Shown here in pieces: positions 1 through 5,200 of a stretch of DNA of 5,361 nt. This DNA comes from Candidatus Aphodoplasma excrementigallinarum (GTDB lineage: Bacteria > Bacillota > Clostridia > UBA1381 > UMGS1253): assembly GCA_018713805.1 (NCBI GenBank), contig DVOF01000186.1, forward strand, positions 1-5,361, given 5' to 3'. Position 1 is the first letter of the stretch, and each line of letters opens with the position of its first letter. Under the pieces are notes generated by a model that saw only the letters and a list, made by a program, of their open reading frames with translations, did not search any database and was not told the origin of the DNA. Both the position numbers and the translations under genes were made by a program.

Positions 1-10
1 GTATAGTATC

Positions 11-40
11 AGTATACCACGGGGCGGAACAGCGTGTCAA
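11..40 (-). promoter_or_regulatory. Divergent promoter reading left, for a gene outside the window
   Basis: On the minus strand a perfect -35 box TTGACA (plus 35-40) is followed after 18 bp by TATACT (plus 11-16). A TG dinucleotide one base upstream of the latter makes it an extended -10 (TGGTATACT). This is one of the best sigma-A promoter matches in the window. It implies a leftward gene whose start lies just beyond the left edge, so positions 1-10 would be at or near its transcription start. Confidence 0.65.
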
Positions 41-45
41 ACCGA

Positions 46-74
46 TTGCGTGAAAGGGAAAACCATAGTATAAT
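46..74 (+). promoter_or_regulatory. Promoter of the radical SAM gene
   Basis: TTGCGT (46-51), a 17-bp spacer and a perfect TATAAT (69-74) sit 21 bases before the start codon. The -35 box matches consensus only in TTG, but the spacing is ideal. It lies back to back with the leftward promoter at 11-40; the two -35 boxes are only 5 bp apart, so the two polymerases would probably interfere. The ribosome binding site GGCGGAGGG (79-87) lies between this promoter and the ATG. Confidence 0.65.
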
Positions 75-95
75 AAAAGGCGGAGGGATTAGCGT

Positions 96-995
96 ATGGA
101 AGAAACGAATAACTGCCGGCTTTGCCCGCGCGCGTGCGGCATAGACCGGCGCCGCAGCACGGGCTTTTGCGGCATGGGGGACAGGGTGCGCGTTGCGCGC
201 GCGGCGCTCCATCAGTGGGAGGAGCCGCCCATCAGCGGGACGAACGGCTCCGGCGCTGTCTTTTTCTCCGGATGTACGCTCCGGTGCTGCTACTGCCAAA
301 ATTATCAAATCAGCGCGGAAGGGTTCGGCAAGGAGATCAGCGTTACCGAACTGTGCGATATCATGCTCCGGCTCCAGGAGCAGGGGGCGCACAATATCAA
401 CCTGGTTACGCCGACGCAGTTTGCCGACAAGATTGTCGCGGCGCTCGACCGTATCCGCGGTAAAAAGCTGCATATCCCCATTGTATACAATAGCTCCGGC
501 TATGAGACGGAGCAGACGCTCGCTATGCTAAACGGCTATATCGACATCTATTTGCCGGATTTGAAATACATTTCGCCGGAGCTGTCGGCACGTTACTCTG
601 CGGCGGCGGATTACTTTTCGTTTGCGTCCCGCGCGGTCGTGCAAATGCAAAGGCAGGTGGGGCCGCCAGTGTTTGACAAAAGCAGCCTGCTCAAAAAGGG
701 CGTTATCGTGCGCCATATGGTGCTCCCAGGCGCGTACCGCGACTCGCTCGCGCTTGTTGAATGGCTGGCGCGCCGGTTTGGCCGGGAGGACATGCTCCTC
801 AGCCTGATGTGCCAGTATACGCCGCAGCACAAAAGCGCACAGTTTCCGGAACTCGGCCGGCGGGTGACCACATTTGAGTACCGCAAAGTGGCGGACCGCG
901 CGGCAGAACTCGGGTTCCGGGGCTATATGCAGGAGCGGAGCGCGGCGAGTGCGGCCTATATCCCGGCGTTTGATTTGAGCGGGATTGAAAAATAA
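96..995 (+). CDS. Radical SAM protein, PflX type (COG1313; annotated as pyruvate formate-lyase-activating-like)
   Basis: This is a 299-aa cytoplasmic iron-sulfur enzyme. The radical SAM motif CxxxCxxC is C60, C64 and C67 (CTLRCCYC, with an extra C65), so it should bind a 4Fe-4S cluster and S-adenosylmethionine. An N-terminal cysteine group, C7, C10, C14 and C25 (CRLCPRAC...GFCG), is typical of the PflX branch and could hold a second metal site. Other family-like stretches are YNSSGYE (131-137), YLPDLKY (152-158), MVLPG (208-212), QYTPQ (240-244) and the C-terminal GYMQER...FDL. The length is normal and both ends look complete. The start is supported by GGCGGAGGG 8 nt upstream. The family is named after activators of glycyl radical enzymes, but no such enzyme is adjacent and the substrate is unknown. 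No terminator follows, so transcripts may continue into the esterase gene 66 bp downstream. Family assignment is confident; function is not. Confidence 0.9.
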   Translation: MEETNNCRLCPRACGIDRRRSTGFCGMGDRVRVARAALHQWEEPPISGTNGSGAVFFSGCTLRCCYCQNYQISAEGFGKEISVTELCDIMLRLQEQGAHNINLVTPTQFADKIVAALDRIRGKKLHIPIVYNSSGYETEQTLAMLNGYIDIYLPDLKYISPELSARYSAAADYFSFASRAVVQMQRQVGPPVFDKSSLLKKGVIVRHMVLPGAYRDSLALVEWLARRFGREDMLLSLMCQYTPQHKSAQFPELGRRVTTFEYRKVADRAAELGFRGYMQERSAASAAYIPAFDLSGIEK

Positions 996-996
996 A

Positions 997-1025
997 TTGC
1001 ATTTCCATCAAGTGGGTGGTATAAT
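997..1025 (+). promoter_or_regulatory. Promoter of the SLH-esterase gene
   Basis: TTGCAT (997-1002), a 17-bp spacer and a perfect TATAAT (1020-1025) begin two bases after the preceding stop codon. The ribosome binding site AGGAAGGGG (1046-1054) ends 7 nt before the ATG at 1062. The esterase therefore has its own transcription start even though no terminator separates it from the radical SAM gene. Confidence 0.7.
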
Positions 1026-1061
1026 GGTGATAGCAAAAAATTTACAGGAAGGGGTAAACGT

Positions 1062-2267
1062 ATGAAAGGAAAAAAGATTCTTTCCCTGCTGTTGGCCGCC
1101 TTGCAGATTTCTCTGCTGCTTGCGCTGCCGATGAACGCATTTGCGGAGGAGGGGAGCGACATCGCTTCTGGAGAAAAGATCAAGGTTGCCTGTGTGGGCG
1201 ACAGTATCACGGAGGGCATTGGCGTTGCAAACCCGGCGACGGACAGCTATCCGGCGCAGCTGCAGGCAATCCTGGGCGACGGCTATGAGGTAGGGAACTT
1301 CGGCGTGTCGAAGTATGCGGCGCTCCATTCGGCGGTATGGCCGTACTGGGAAACGGACAAATACACCGAGTCGCAGGAGTTTTTGCCGGATATCGTGGTA
1401 ATCATGCTTGGCACAAACGACATCAAGACGGAAAACTGGGTCGAGGGCAAGGATAACTTTGTAAGGGACTACACCGAGCTGATCAACGTGTACAAGAACC
1501 TGTCGTCCCAGCCGGACGTGTTCGTTGTTTCGCCGCCGCCGATCTATCTGGACGTGAACGACGAGGTACGCCCGCCGAATAACCTGCGCTATGAGGCGAT
1601 CGATTTGCTGAAGCAGGCTGCGGAGGAAACGGATTCGTACTGGATCGACGTATTCACGGCGATGGATAACCATCCGGAACTGTTCCCAGATCAGATCCAT
1701 CCGAATGAGGCAGGGGCAAAGCTGCTGGCACAGACGGTGGCGGACGGGATCCTGCACCCGACAAAGCTCACGCCCTCGTGGTCGGACAATCTGGCAAACC
1801 TGCCGGAGCTTGGCGACATGGAGGCAAACCTCACGCGCGAGGAGTTTGCCATGCTGATCGTCAACATCTTTGGCCTGCAGGCGGACAGCGCGCGGACAAG
1901 GTTTGTTGACATTGACGGCTGCACGTATAAGGCGGATATCGCGTCGGCGTATGTGCGCGGTATTATCAAGGGCGTGGATGATACGCACTTTGAACCGGAC
2001 GGCGCAATCACGCGCGAGGAGATCACCGTCATGCTGTACCGCGCGTGGAAGGTGCTGTTCCCGGACGAGGACTTTACCGTGACGAATACATACGAGTTTG
2101 TTGACGCAGCGGAGATTTCCGACTGGGCGGTAGAGGCGGTTACGTACCTGTATGACCGCGGAATCATGGTTGGGACGGACACGCTGACCATTTCGCCGAA
2201 GATCAACATCCCCCGCAAGGATGCGCTTACGCTGATGACGCGGATTGTGGAAAGCTACGAGAAATAA
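1062..2267 (+). CDS. Secreted GDSL/SGNH-family esterase with C-terminal S-layer homology repeats
   Basis: This 401-aa exported hydrolase has a Lys-rich N-terminus, a hydrophobic stretch (6-22) and a probable signal peptidase I site AFA|EE after residue 28. The SGNH core spans about 40-232: block I GDSIT with nucleophile Ser48, block II around Asn79-Gly81, block III GTND (117-120) with oxyanion Asn119, and block V DQIHP with Asp210 and His213. All catalytic residues are present. From about 257 come S-layer homology repeats: a half repeat with LTREE (257-261), then two fuller ones, FVD...ITREE (281-320) and FVD...IPRKD (346-386). TREE and PRKD stand where the family has TRAE. Such repeats usually bind pyruvylated secondary cell-wall polymer, so the enzyme is probably held on the cell surface and may remove acyl esters from wall or extracellular polysaccharide. 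The substrate cannot be read from the sequence. It has its own promoter and terminator, and a secreted deacetylase follows it. Confidence 0.93.
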   Translation: MKGKKILSLLLAALQISLLLALPMNAFAEEGSDIASGEKIKVACVGDSITEGIGVANPATDSYPAQLQAILGDGYEVGNFGVSKYAALHSAVWPYWETDKYTESQEFLPDIVVIMLGTNDIKTENWVEGKDNFVRDYTELINVYKNLSSQPDVFVVSPPPIYLDVNDEVRPPNNLRYEAIDLLKQAAEETDSYWIDVFTAMDNHPELFPDQIHPNEAGAKLLAQTVADGILHPTKLTPSWSDNLANLPELGDMEANLTREEFAMLIVNIFGLQADSARTRFVDIDGCTYKADIASAYVRGIIKGVDDTHFEPDGAITREEITVMLYRAWKVLFPDEDFTVTNTYEFVDAAEISDWAVEAVTYLYDRGIMVGTDTLTISPKINIPRKDALTLMTRIVESYEK

Positions 2268-2282
2268 GATATTGCTATCGGA

Positions 2283-2309
2283 GGGCGGCCCATATGGGGC
2301 CGCCTTTTT
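2283..2309 (+). terminator. Intrinsic terminator after the SLH-esterase gene
   Basis: An 8-bp GC-only stem, GGCGGCCC (2284-2291) with GGGCCGCC (2297-2304) and loop ATATG, is followed by TTTTT (2305-2309). It starts 16 bases after the stop codon. It should strongly uncouple the esterase from the deacetylase downstream. Confidence 0.92.
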
Positions 2310-2343
2310 GTGTCGGGAGTTTTTACCTATGCAGAAACATCCA

Positions 2344-2372
2344 TTGACGAAGGCGGAAAAACATTGTATAAT
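2344..2372 (+). promoter_or_regulatory. Near-consensus promoter of the deacetylase gene
   Basis: TTGACG (2344-2349), a 17-bp spacer and TATAAT (2367-2372) match the housekeeping consensus at 11 of 12 positions. The leader is short (about 25 nt) and contains the ribosome binding site GAGAAGGCGG (2387-2396). No operator-like palindrome is evident, so high constitutive expression is plausible. Confidence 0.85.
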
Positions 2373-2403
2373 AAAGTCACAATAAAGAGAAGGCGGTAAG
2401 ATT

Positions 2404-3177
2404 ATGATGAAAAAAGTCGTTCCCGTCCTGTTGGCTGTGGTTCTGCTGTTTGGCTGCTGTACTGCTTTTGCCGACGAGGTCAAGGTCCCGGTGCTTTTGT
2501 ATCACAACATTGCCGACAACATCCCGGGGGAGGAGTATAACCCGCTTTTAAACATCCCCGCCGATTTGTTTGAGGTGCATATGCAAACGTTGCTGGATGC
2601 GGGCTACACGCCGATTACATACGGTGAATATTACGACTATGTCGTAGATGACGCGCCGCTGCCGGACAAGCCGATTTTGATTACCTTTGACGACGGGTAC
2701 TGGAGCAACTATAAATACGCGTTCCCGATCCTGAAAAAACTGGATATGAAGGCGACGATCTTTGTGATCACAGACCGGAGGGGGATGGCCCTGAGCAAGA
2801 ACCCGCACTTCTCGTGGAACCAGGCCAAGGAGATGCAGGACAGCGGTGTCATTGACATTCAGAGCCATACGCACTCCCATCAGATTTTGACGGGGCTGAT
2901 GGACTTTGACTTGTACTTTGAGCTGAAAACGTCAAAGAACCTGATCGAGAACAAGCTCGGCAAAAAGTGCAGCGTGCTATCGTTCCCGCAGGGGATTGCC
3001 AGCGAGCGGGAGATCCAGGCGGCAAAGGACGCCGGGTACCTGATTGCCAATAAGGTCGGCGACGTCGGCGTAAACCGGAAAAGCGAGGGGCTTTACGAGC
3101 TGAAGCGCATTACAGCACGGGCCGACTATACCGGTGAGAAGCTGCTGAGCGTTCTGGAAGAAAATATGGCATATTAA
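2404..3177 (+). CDS. Secreted NodB-family polysaccharide deacetylase
   Basis: This 257-aa carbohydrate esterase family 4 protein is expected to remove N-acetyl (or O-acetyl) groups from a surface polysaccharide or peptidoglycan outside the cell. The N-terminus is a signal peptide: MMKK, a hydrophobic run (5-17) and a likely cleavage AFA|DE after residue 23. A lipoprotein reading (LFGC, Cys18) is possible but has Phe at an unusual position. The domain opens with PVLLYH (29-34). Motif 1 is TFDDG (94-98), with Asp96 the likely base and Asp97 a metal ligand. Motif 2 is SHTHSH (154-159), with His155 and His159 as metal ligands. FPQG (194-197) stands in the motif 3 position. Length and motif order suit the single-domain PgaB/IcaB-like group. 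ATG at 2404 lies 7 nt from the ribosome binding site; ATG at 2407 would remove one residue. The gene has its own promoter and ends in a strong terminator. The exact substrate is unknown. Confidence 0.93.
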   Translation: MMKKVVPVLLAVVLLFGCCTAFADEVKVPVLLYHNIADNIPGEEYNPLLNIPADLFEVHMQTLLDAGYTPITYGEYYDYVVDDAPLPDKPILITFDDGYWSNYKYAFPILKKLDMKATIFVITDRRGMALSKNPHFSWNQAKEMQDSGVIDIQSHTHSHQILTGLMDFDLYFELKTSKNLIENKLGKKCSVLSFPQGIASEREIQAAKDAGYLIANKVGDVGVNRKSEGLYELKRITARADYTGEKLLSVLEENMAY

Positions 3178-3209
3178 AAATACTGCGCATATTGCGCAGT
3201 ATTTTTAAT
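3173..3209. terminator. Bidirectional intrinsic terminator between converging genes
   Basis: A perfect 17-bp inverted repeat (3173-3189 with 3193-3209, loop TAT) has a GC-rich core ACTGCGCA/TGCGCAGT flanked by A and T runs. T-rich tails follow in both directions: TTTTTAATTTTTT on the plus strand and TTTTTAATAT on the minus strand. The left arm includes the deacetylase stop codon, and the right arm ends 4 bases from the mntP stop codon. It should end transcription of both genes. Confidence 0.93.
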
Positions 3210-3212
3210 TTT

Positions 3213-3773
3213 TTATCCCAATATACCCAAATGCTCGAGTAAAATTTTCAGCCCCATCAGAATCAAAACCACACCGCCGAGCAGCTCGGCCCGGGATTTG
3301 TACTTTGCGCCGAACACGTTGCCGATCTTGACGCCCACAGCGGACAGGATAAAGGTGGTTATGCCGATCAGCGACACGGCAGCGGCGATCTGCACCTGCA
3401 AAAACGCAAAGGTAACGCCGACGGCCAGCGCGTCGATGCTCGTGGCAACCGCCAGCGGAAGCATGACCTTAAACCCAAAGGAAGCGTCCAGCTCTTCGCT
3501 TTCGCCGCGCGACTCGCGGATCATATTGATTCCGATCAGCACCAAAAGCACAAACGCGATCCAATGGTCGATGTCTGTGATAAGCGACTGGAACTGTGTT
3601 CCTAAAAAGTAGCCGATCAGTGGCATCAGCGCCTGAAACCCACCGAAGTAGAGCCCGGTGATGAGCGCGTGCCGCAGCCGGAGCCGCTTGACCGACAAGC
3701 CCTTACAGACAGAAACGGCAAATGCGTCCATGGACAGGCCAAGTGCAAGGATGAACAGTTCAATCAGGCTCAT
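3213..3773 (-). CDS. mntP: Manganese exporter MntP
   Basis: This 186-aa inner-membrane protein matches the MntP (formerly YebN) family in length and pattern. It should pump Mn2+ out of the cell and protect against manganese excess. Six hydrophobic segments are visible at about 3-23, 35-57, 69-86, 103-125, 131-152 and 162-180. The protein is an internal duplication: MDAFAVS (15-21) in the first half and SIDALAVG (112-119) in the second put the acidic residues Asp16 and Asp114 inside membrane helices. Asp67 and Asp69 lie at the start of helix 3. A charged cytoplasmic loop (86-98, RESRGESEELDAS) joins the halves. The start is supported by AAAGGAGGGG 4 nt upstream on the minus strand. The leader carries a yybP-ykoY riboswitch, the Mn2+ sensor that often controls this family, which supports the assignment independently. 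Confidence 0.96.
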   Translation of the reverse strand: MSLIELFILALGLSMDAFAVSVCKGLSVKRLRLRHALITGLYFGGFQALMPLIGYFLGTQFQSLITDIDHWIAFVLLVLIGINMIRESRGESEELDASFGFKVMLPLAVATSIDALAVGVTFAFLQVQIAAAVSLIGITTFILSAVGVKIGNVFGAKYKSRAELLGGVVLILMGLKILLEHLGILG

Positions 3774-3777
3774 TTGC

Positions 3778-3787
3778 CCCCTCCTTT
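3778..3787 (-). promoter_or_regulatory. Ribosome binding site of mntP, next to a small hairpin
   Basis: AAAGGAGGGG on the minus strand is a near-perfect Shine-Dalgarno sequence, with AGGAGG 6 nt from the ATG. Its upstream edge overlaps the right arm of a 5-bp hairpin, CUUUC/GAAAG (plus 3784-3798). UGCCC (plus 3809-3813) can also pair with GGGCA (plus 3775-3779), which lies between the Shine-Dalgarno core and the start codon. Confidence 0.75.
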
Positions 3788-3814
3788 CTTGTGGAAAGTA
3801 TCGCAGCCGGGCAC

Positions 3815-3849
3815 AAAAATAGACTTATCCGCCTATTGCAGATAAGTCT
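3815..3849 (-). terminator. Riboswitch-controlled intrinsic terminator in the mntP leader
   Basis: On the minus strand AGACUUAUCUGC (plus 3838-3849) pairs over 12 bp, with one G-U, with GCGGAUAAGUCU (plus 3821-3832). The loop is 5 nt and AUUUUUG follows. The left arm contains CUUAU (plus 3842-3846), which is also the 3' strand of the aptamer helix P1. The two structures therefore cannot form together. When Mn2+ holds P1 closed the terminator should not form and mntP is read. Confidence 0.88.
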
Positions 3850-3927
3850 CGTCATTTCAAACAAAGCCAGGAAACGTAGTTCCAGTATGTTGACTCCGCT
3901 GCGCCTTTGCGCCGACTACTCCCTTAT
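3842..3927 (-). ncRNA. yybP-ykoY manganese riboswitch aptamer
   Basis: The RNA read on the minus strand starts AUAAG-GGAGUAG (plus 3927-3916) and ends GACGAGA-CUUAU (plus 3852-3842 or so). AUAAG pairs with CUUAU as P1, and the two conserved internal loops GGAGUAG and the purine-rich GACGAGA face each other; these are the hallmarks of this class. Between them are a GCGC-AAAG-GCGC hairpin, then GUCAACAU and CUGGCUUUGUU, the expected second-leg pairing (GCGGAGUC with GGCUUUGU, several G-U pairs). That leg is capped by a GGAA/UUCC hairpin. Known members bind Mn2+ between the two legs. The family, the position before mntP and the overlapping terminator agree. I identified it from remembered consensus and hand folding, not a covariance-model search. 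Confidence 0.9.
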
Positions 3928-3936
3928 ACGAATGTA

Positions 3937-3965
3937 ATCATACTATAAATACGCGGCCGTGTCAA
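3937..3965 (-). promoter_or_regulatory. Consensus promoter of mntP
   Basis: On the minus strand a perfect TTGACA (plus 3960-3965), a 17-bp spacer and TATGAT (plus 3937-3942) match 11 of 12 consensus bases. The predicted start, near plus 3930, is only a few bases before the first base of riboswitch helix P1. The promoter is therefore dedicated to the riboswitch transcript, and control falls to the RNA. Confidence 0.87.
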
Positions 3966-3989
3966 TCCTTTTTTCGACAGCAAAGCCAA

Positions 3990-5099
3990 TTATGCGCAGG
4001 AAAAGGTGCTTTTATCCTGCGGACTTAGATACTTGATCGTAATTTGCTCCATTTGTTCCGCCTTTTCCTCCATGTCTTTTACCAGCTTCAGCTGCGTCCG
4101 CGCCCGGTCGAGGTTTTGTCCCGCGCGGCTTGTCTTAAAGTACGTGTCGCCCTCCAGATAATCCGTCAGAAAGCGCATGGCGCACTCGAGCGTCAAAAGC
4201 CGCGCGGAAAAGGGGAGGAGCTGTTTTTCCGTAGGCGTAAGAAACGCCGCCGTTTCCTCCAAAAAGCCCTTTGTAAACGATTCATAGAGCGTCAAATCAC
4301 AGTAAACTTTATCCAAATCCGGTTCGTCCTCCGCCGCCGAGCTTGCGCCGAACCGGATCGAATCGCCAAAGTCATACAGGATGGAACCGGGCATCACCGT
4401 GTCTAAGTCGATCACGCACACAGGTTCGCCGGTTTGATCGTCGAGCATGATATTGTTGAGCTTCGTGTCGTTATGCGTGACGCGGAGCGGGAGGTCCGGC
4501 GTGCCGAGCAACCTGGTCACAACGGCGGTGTCGCTCTGACGCGCGCGCACAAAGCTGAGCTCTTCGCGTACCTGTGCCGCGCGCCCGAGCTGGTCGCGCT
4601 CTGCCGCGTCCATCAAAGCCCGGTACCGTGCGGGCGTGTCGTGGAAATGCGCGATCGTTTCGTAGAGGCGGGAGGGATCAAAGTCCGACAGCAAAGAGAA
4701 AAACCGCCCAAACCCCCGCGCCGCATTGTAGAATATGGCAGGGGATGGTTTTTCGGAGTAGGAGCGGGCGTGGTCGATGAAGGTGTACATGCGGAAATAG
4801 TCCCCTTCCTCTGTCCGGTAAAACGGCTTGCCGTCCAGCGTGGGGATGACGCGCAGGGCGGCGCGCGGGTCGGTGTTGCCCTGCTTTGCAAGCTTTTGGC
4901 GCAGGTGCTCTGTCACGAGTACGATATTGTGCATGACCTGTTCGGGATCGTGGAATACCTCCCGGTTAATGCGCTGTAAGATAAAAGATTCGCTCGCCCG
5001 CGCGAGATACGTGTCGTTGATGTGCCCGTCGCCGTGCGGCGAAATCTCCCGATACGTATGAAACTGCGCGGCAATTTGGTTCAAATCGTACTTCGGCAT
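3990..5099 (-). CDS. Phosphotransferase of the APH/choline-kinase fold, resembling N-acetylhexosamine 1-kinase
   Basis: This 369-aa cytoplasmic kinase probably phosphorylates a small sugar or amino-sugar with ATP. GHINDTY (25-31) followed by FILQRIN (39-45) stands where NahK-type kinases have their nucleotide loop and following strand. The catalytic loop HNDTKLNNIM (209-218) gives base Asp211 and metal-binding Asn216. IDLDTVMPG (230-238) supplies the second metal site at Asp231/Asp233, and LYDFGDSIR (241-249) follows. This pattern and length are close to N-acetylhexosamine 1-kinase rather than to drug-resistance enzymes, although automatic annotation may say aminoglycoside phosphotransferase. 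I chose ATG at 5099: AGGAGGGG lies 5 nt upstream, while a longer reading from 5135 would start inside the -10 box. No U-tract terminator follows, so transcripts may run into the mntP leader. An AraC-type gene is divergent. The substrate is inferred from similarity only. Confidence 0.85.
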   Translation of the reverse strand: MPKYDLNQIAAQFHTYREISPHGDGHINDTYLARASESFILQRINREVFHDPEQVMHNIVLVTEHLRQKLAKQGNTDPRAALRVIPTLDGKPFYRTEEGDYFRMYTFIDHARSYSEKPSPAIFYNAARGFGRFFSLLSDFDPSRLYETIAHFHDTPARYRALMDAAERDQLGRAAQVREELSFVRARQSDTAVVTRLLGTPDLPLRVTHNDTKLNNIMLDDQTGEPVCVIDLDTVMPGSILYDFGDSIRFGASSAAEDEPDLDKVYCDLTLYESFTKGFLEETAAFLTPTEKQLLPFSARLLTLECAMRFLTDYLEGDTYFKTSRAGQNLDRARTQLKLVKDMEEKAEQMEQITIKYLSPQDKSTFSCA

Positions 5100-5104
5100 T
5101 TTAA

Positions 5105-5112
5105 CCCCTCCT
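5105..5112 (-). promoter_or_regulatory. Ribosome binding site that fixes the kinase start at 5099
   Basis: AGGAGGGG on the minus strand lies 5 nt before ATG 5099. The upstream in-frame ATG at 5135 has no such site and is part of the TATGAT promoter box, so the 12 extra residues of the longer reading are unlikely to be translated. Confidence 0.85.
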
Positions 5113-5130
5113 ACTCCTGATTGTGATTTT

Positions 5131-5139
5131 ATCATACCA
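5131..5139 (-). promoter_or_regulatory. Extended -10 promoter of the kinase gene
   Basis: TGGTATGAT on the minus strand is an extended -10 element (TGnTATGAT). At 17 bp upstream the -35 region reads AATCTT, a poor match, so activity probably relies on the TG extension or on an activator. The divergent AraC-type protein is an obvious candidate. The predicted leader is about 25 nt. Confidence 0.6.
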
Positions 5140-5155
5140 CGGATTTATCGAAAAA

Positions 5156-5168
5156 GATTTAACAAATC
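5156..5168. repeat. Small inverted repeat GATTT-AAC-AAATC, possible operator
   Basis: Two 5-bp half sites, GATTT and AAATC, are separated by AAC. They lie about 20-30 bp upstream of the kinase -10 box, where an activator would be expected to bind. AT-rich short palindromes arise by chance, so this is only a candidate site. Confidence 0.3.
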
Positions 5169-5190
5169 GGGCCGCGTTTTTGACTTTTTC

Positions 5191-5200
5191 GCCAATTGGC
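5191..5200. repeat. Perfect 10-bp palindrome GCCAATTGGC against the -35 of the AraC-type gene
   Basis: GCCAATTGGC is perfectly self-complementary and ends exactly one base before the -35 box TTGCGC (5201-5206) of the AraC-type gene. The position suits a regulator that activates or blocks that promoter. No protein can be assigned from the sequence alone. Confidence 0.35.

Noticed and set aside
9..473. A 154-aa minus-strand open frame over the left promoter region
   Set aside because: It covers the divergent promoters and the start of the radical SAM gene and shows no recognisable motif. The real leftward gene should begin outside the window.
2419..2472. Lipoprotein signal (LFGC, Cys18) in the deacetylase
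   Set aside because: Phe at the -2 position is unusual for a lipobox, and a standard AFA|DE signal peptidase I site follows directly. It is kept only as an alternative in the gene entry.
1008..2483. A 491-aa open frame on the minus strand across the esterase gene
   Set aside because: It is antisense to a gene with full catalytic motifs, runs through a terminator and two promoters, has no convincing ribosome binding site, and its translation is Arg/Val/His-rich with no domain pattern. It is a shadow of biased codon use.
3996..4020. Imperfect stem GCAGGA-AAAG/CTTTT-ATCCTGC at the end of the kinase gene as a terminator
   Set aside because: The arms can pair over about 10 bp with a 2-nt bulge, but the structure lies inside the last codons and no T-run follows on the minus strand, so it does not qualify as an intrinsic terminator.
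4044..4979. Plus-strand open frames opposite the kinase gene (about 120 and 181 aa)
   Set aside because: They are antisense to the conserved kinase motifs and have Arg-rich, featureless translations with no promoter or ribosome binding site.
5180..5185. TTGACT as a -35 box of the AraC-type gene
   Set aside because: At 17 bp downstream the sequence is GCGCTT, not a -10 box. The TTGCGC at 5201 has exact spacing to TATAAT.
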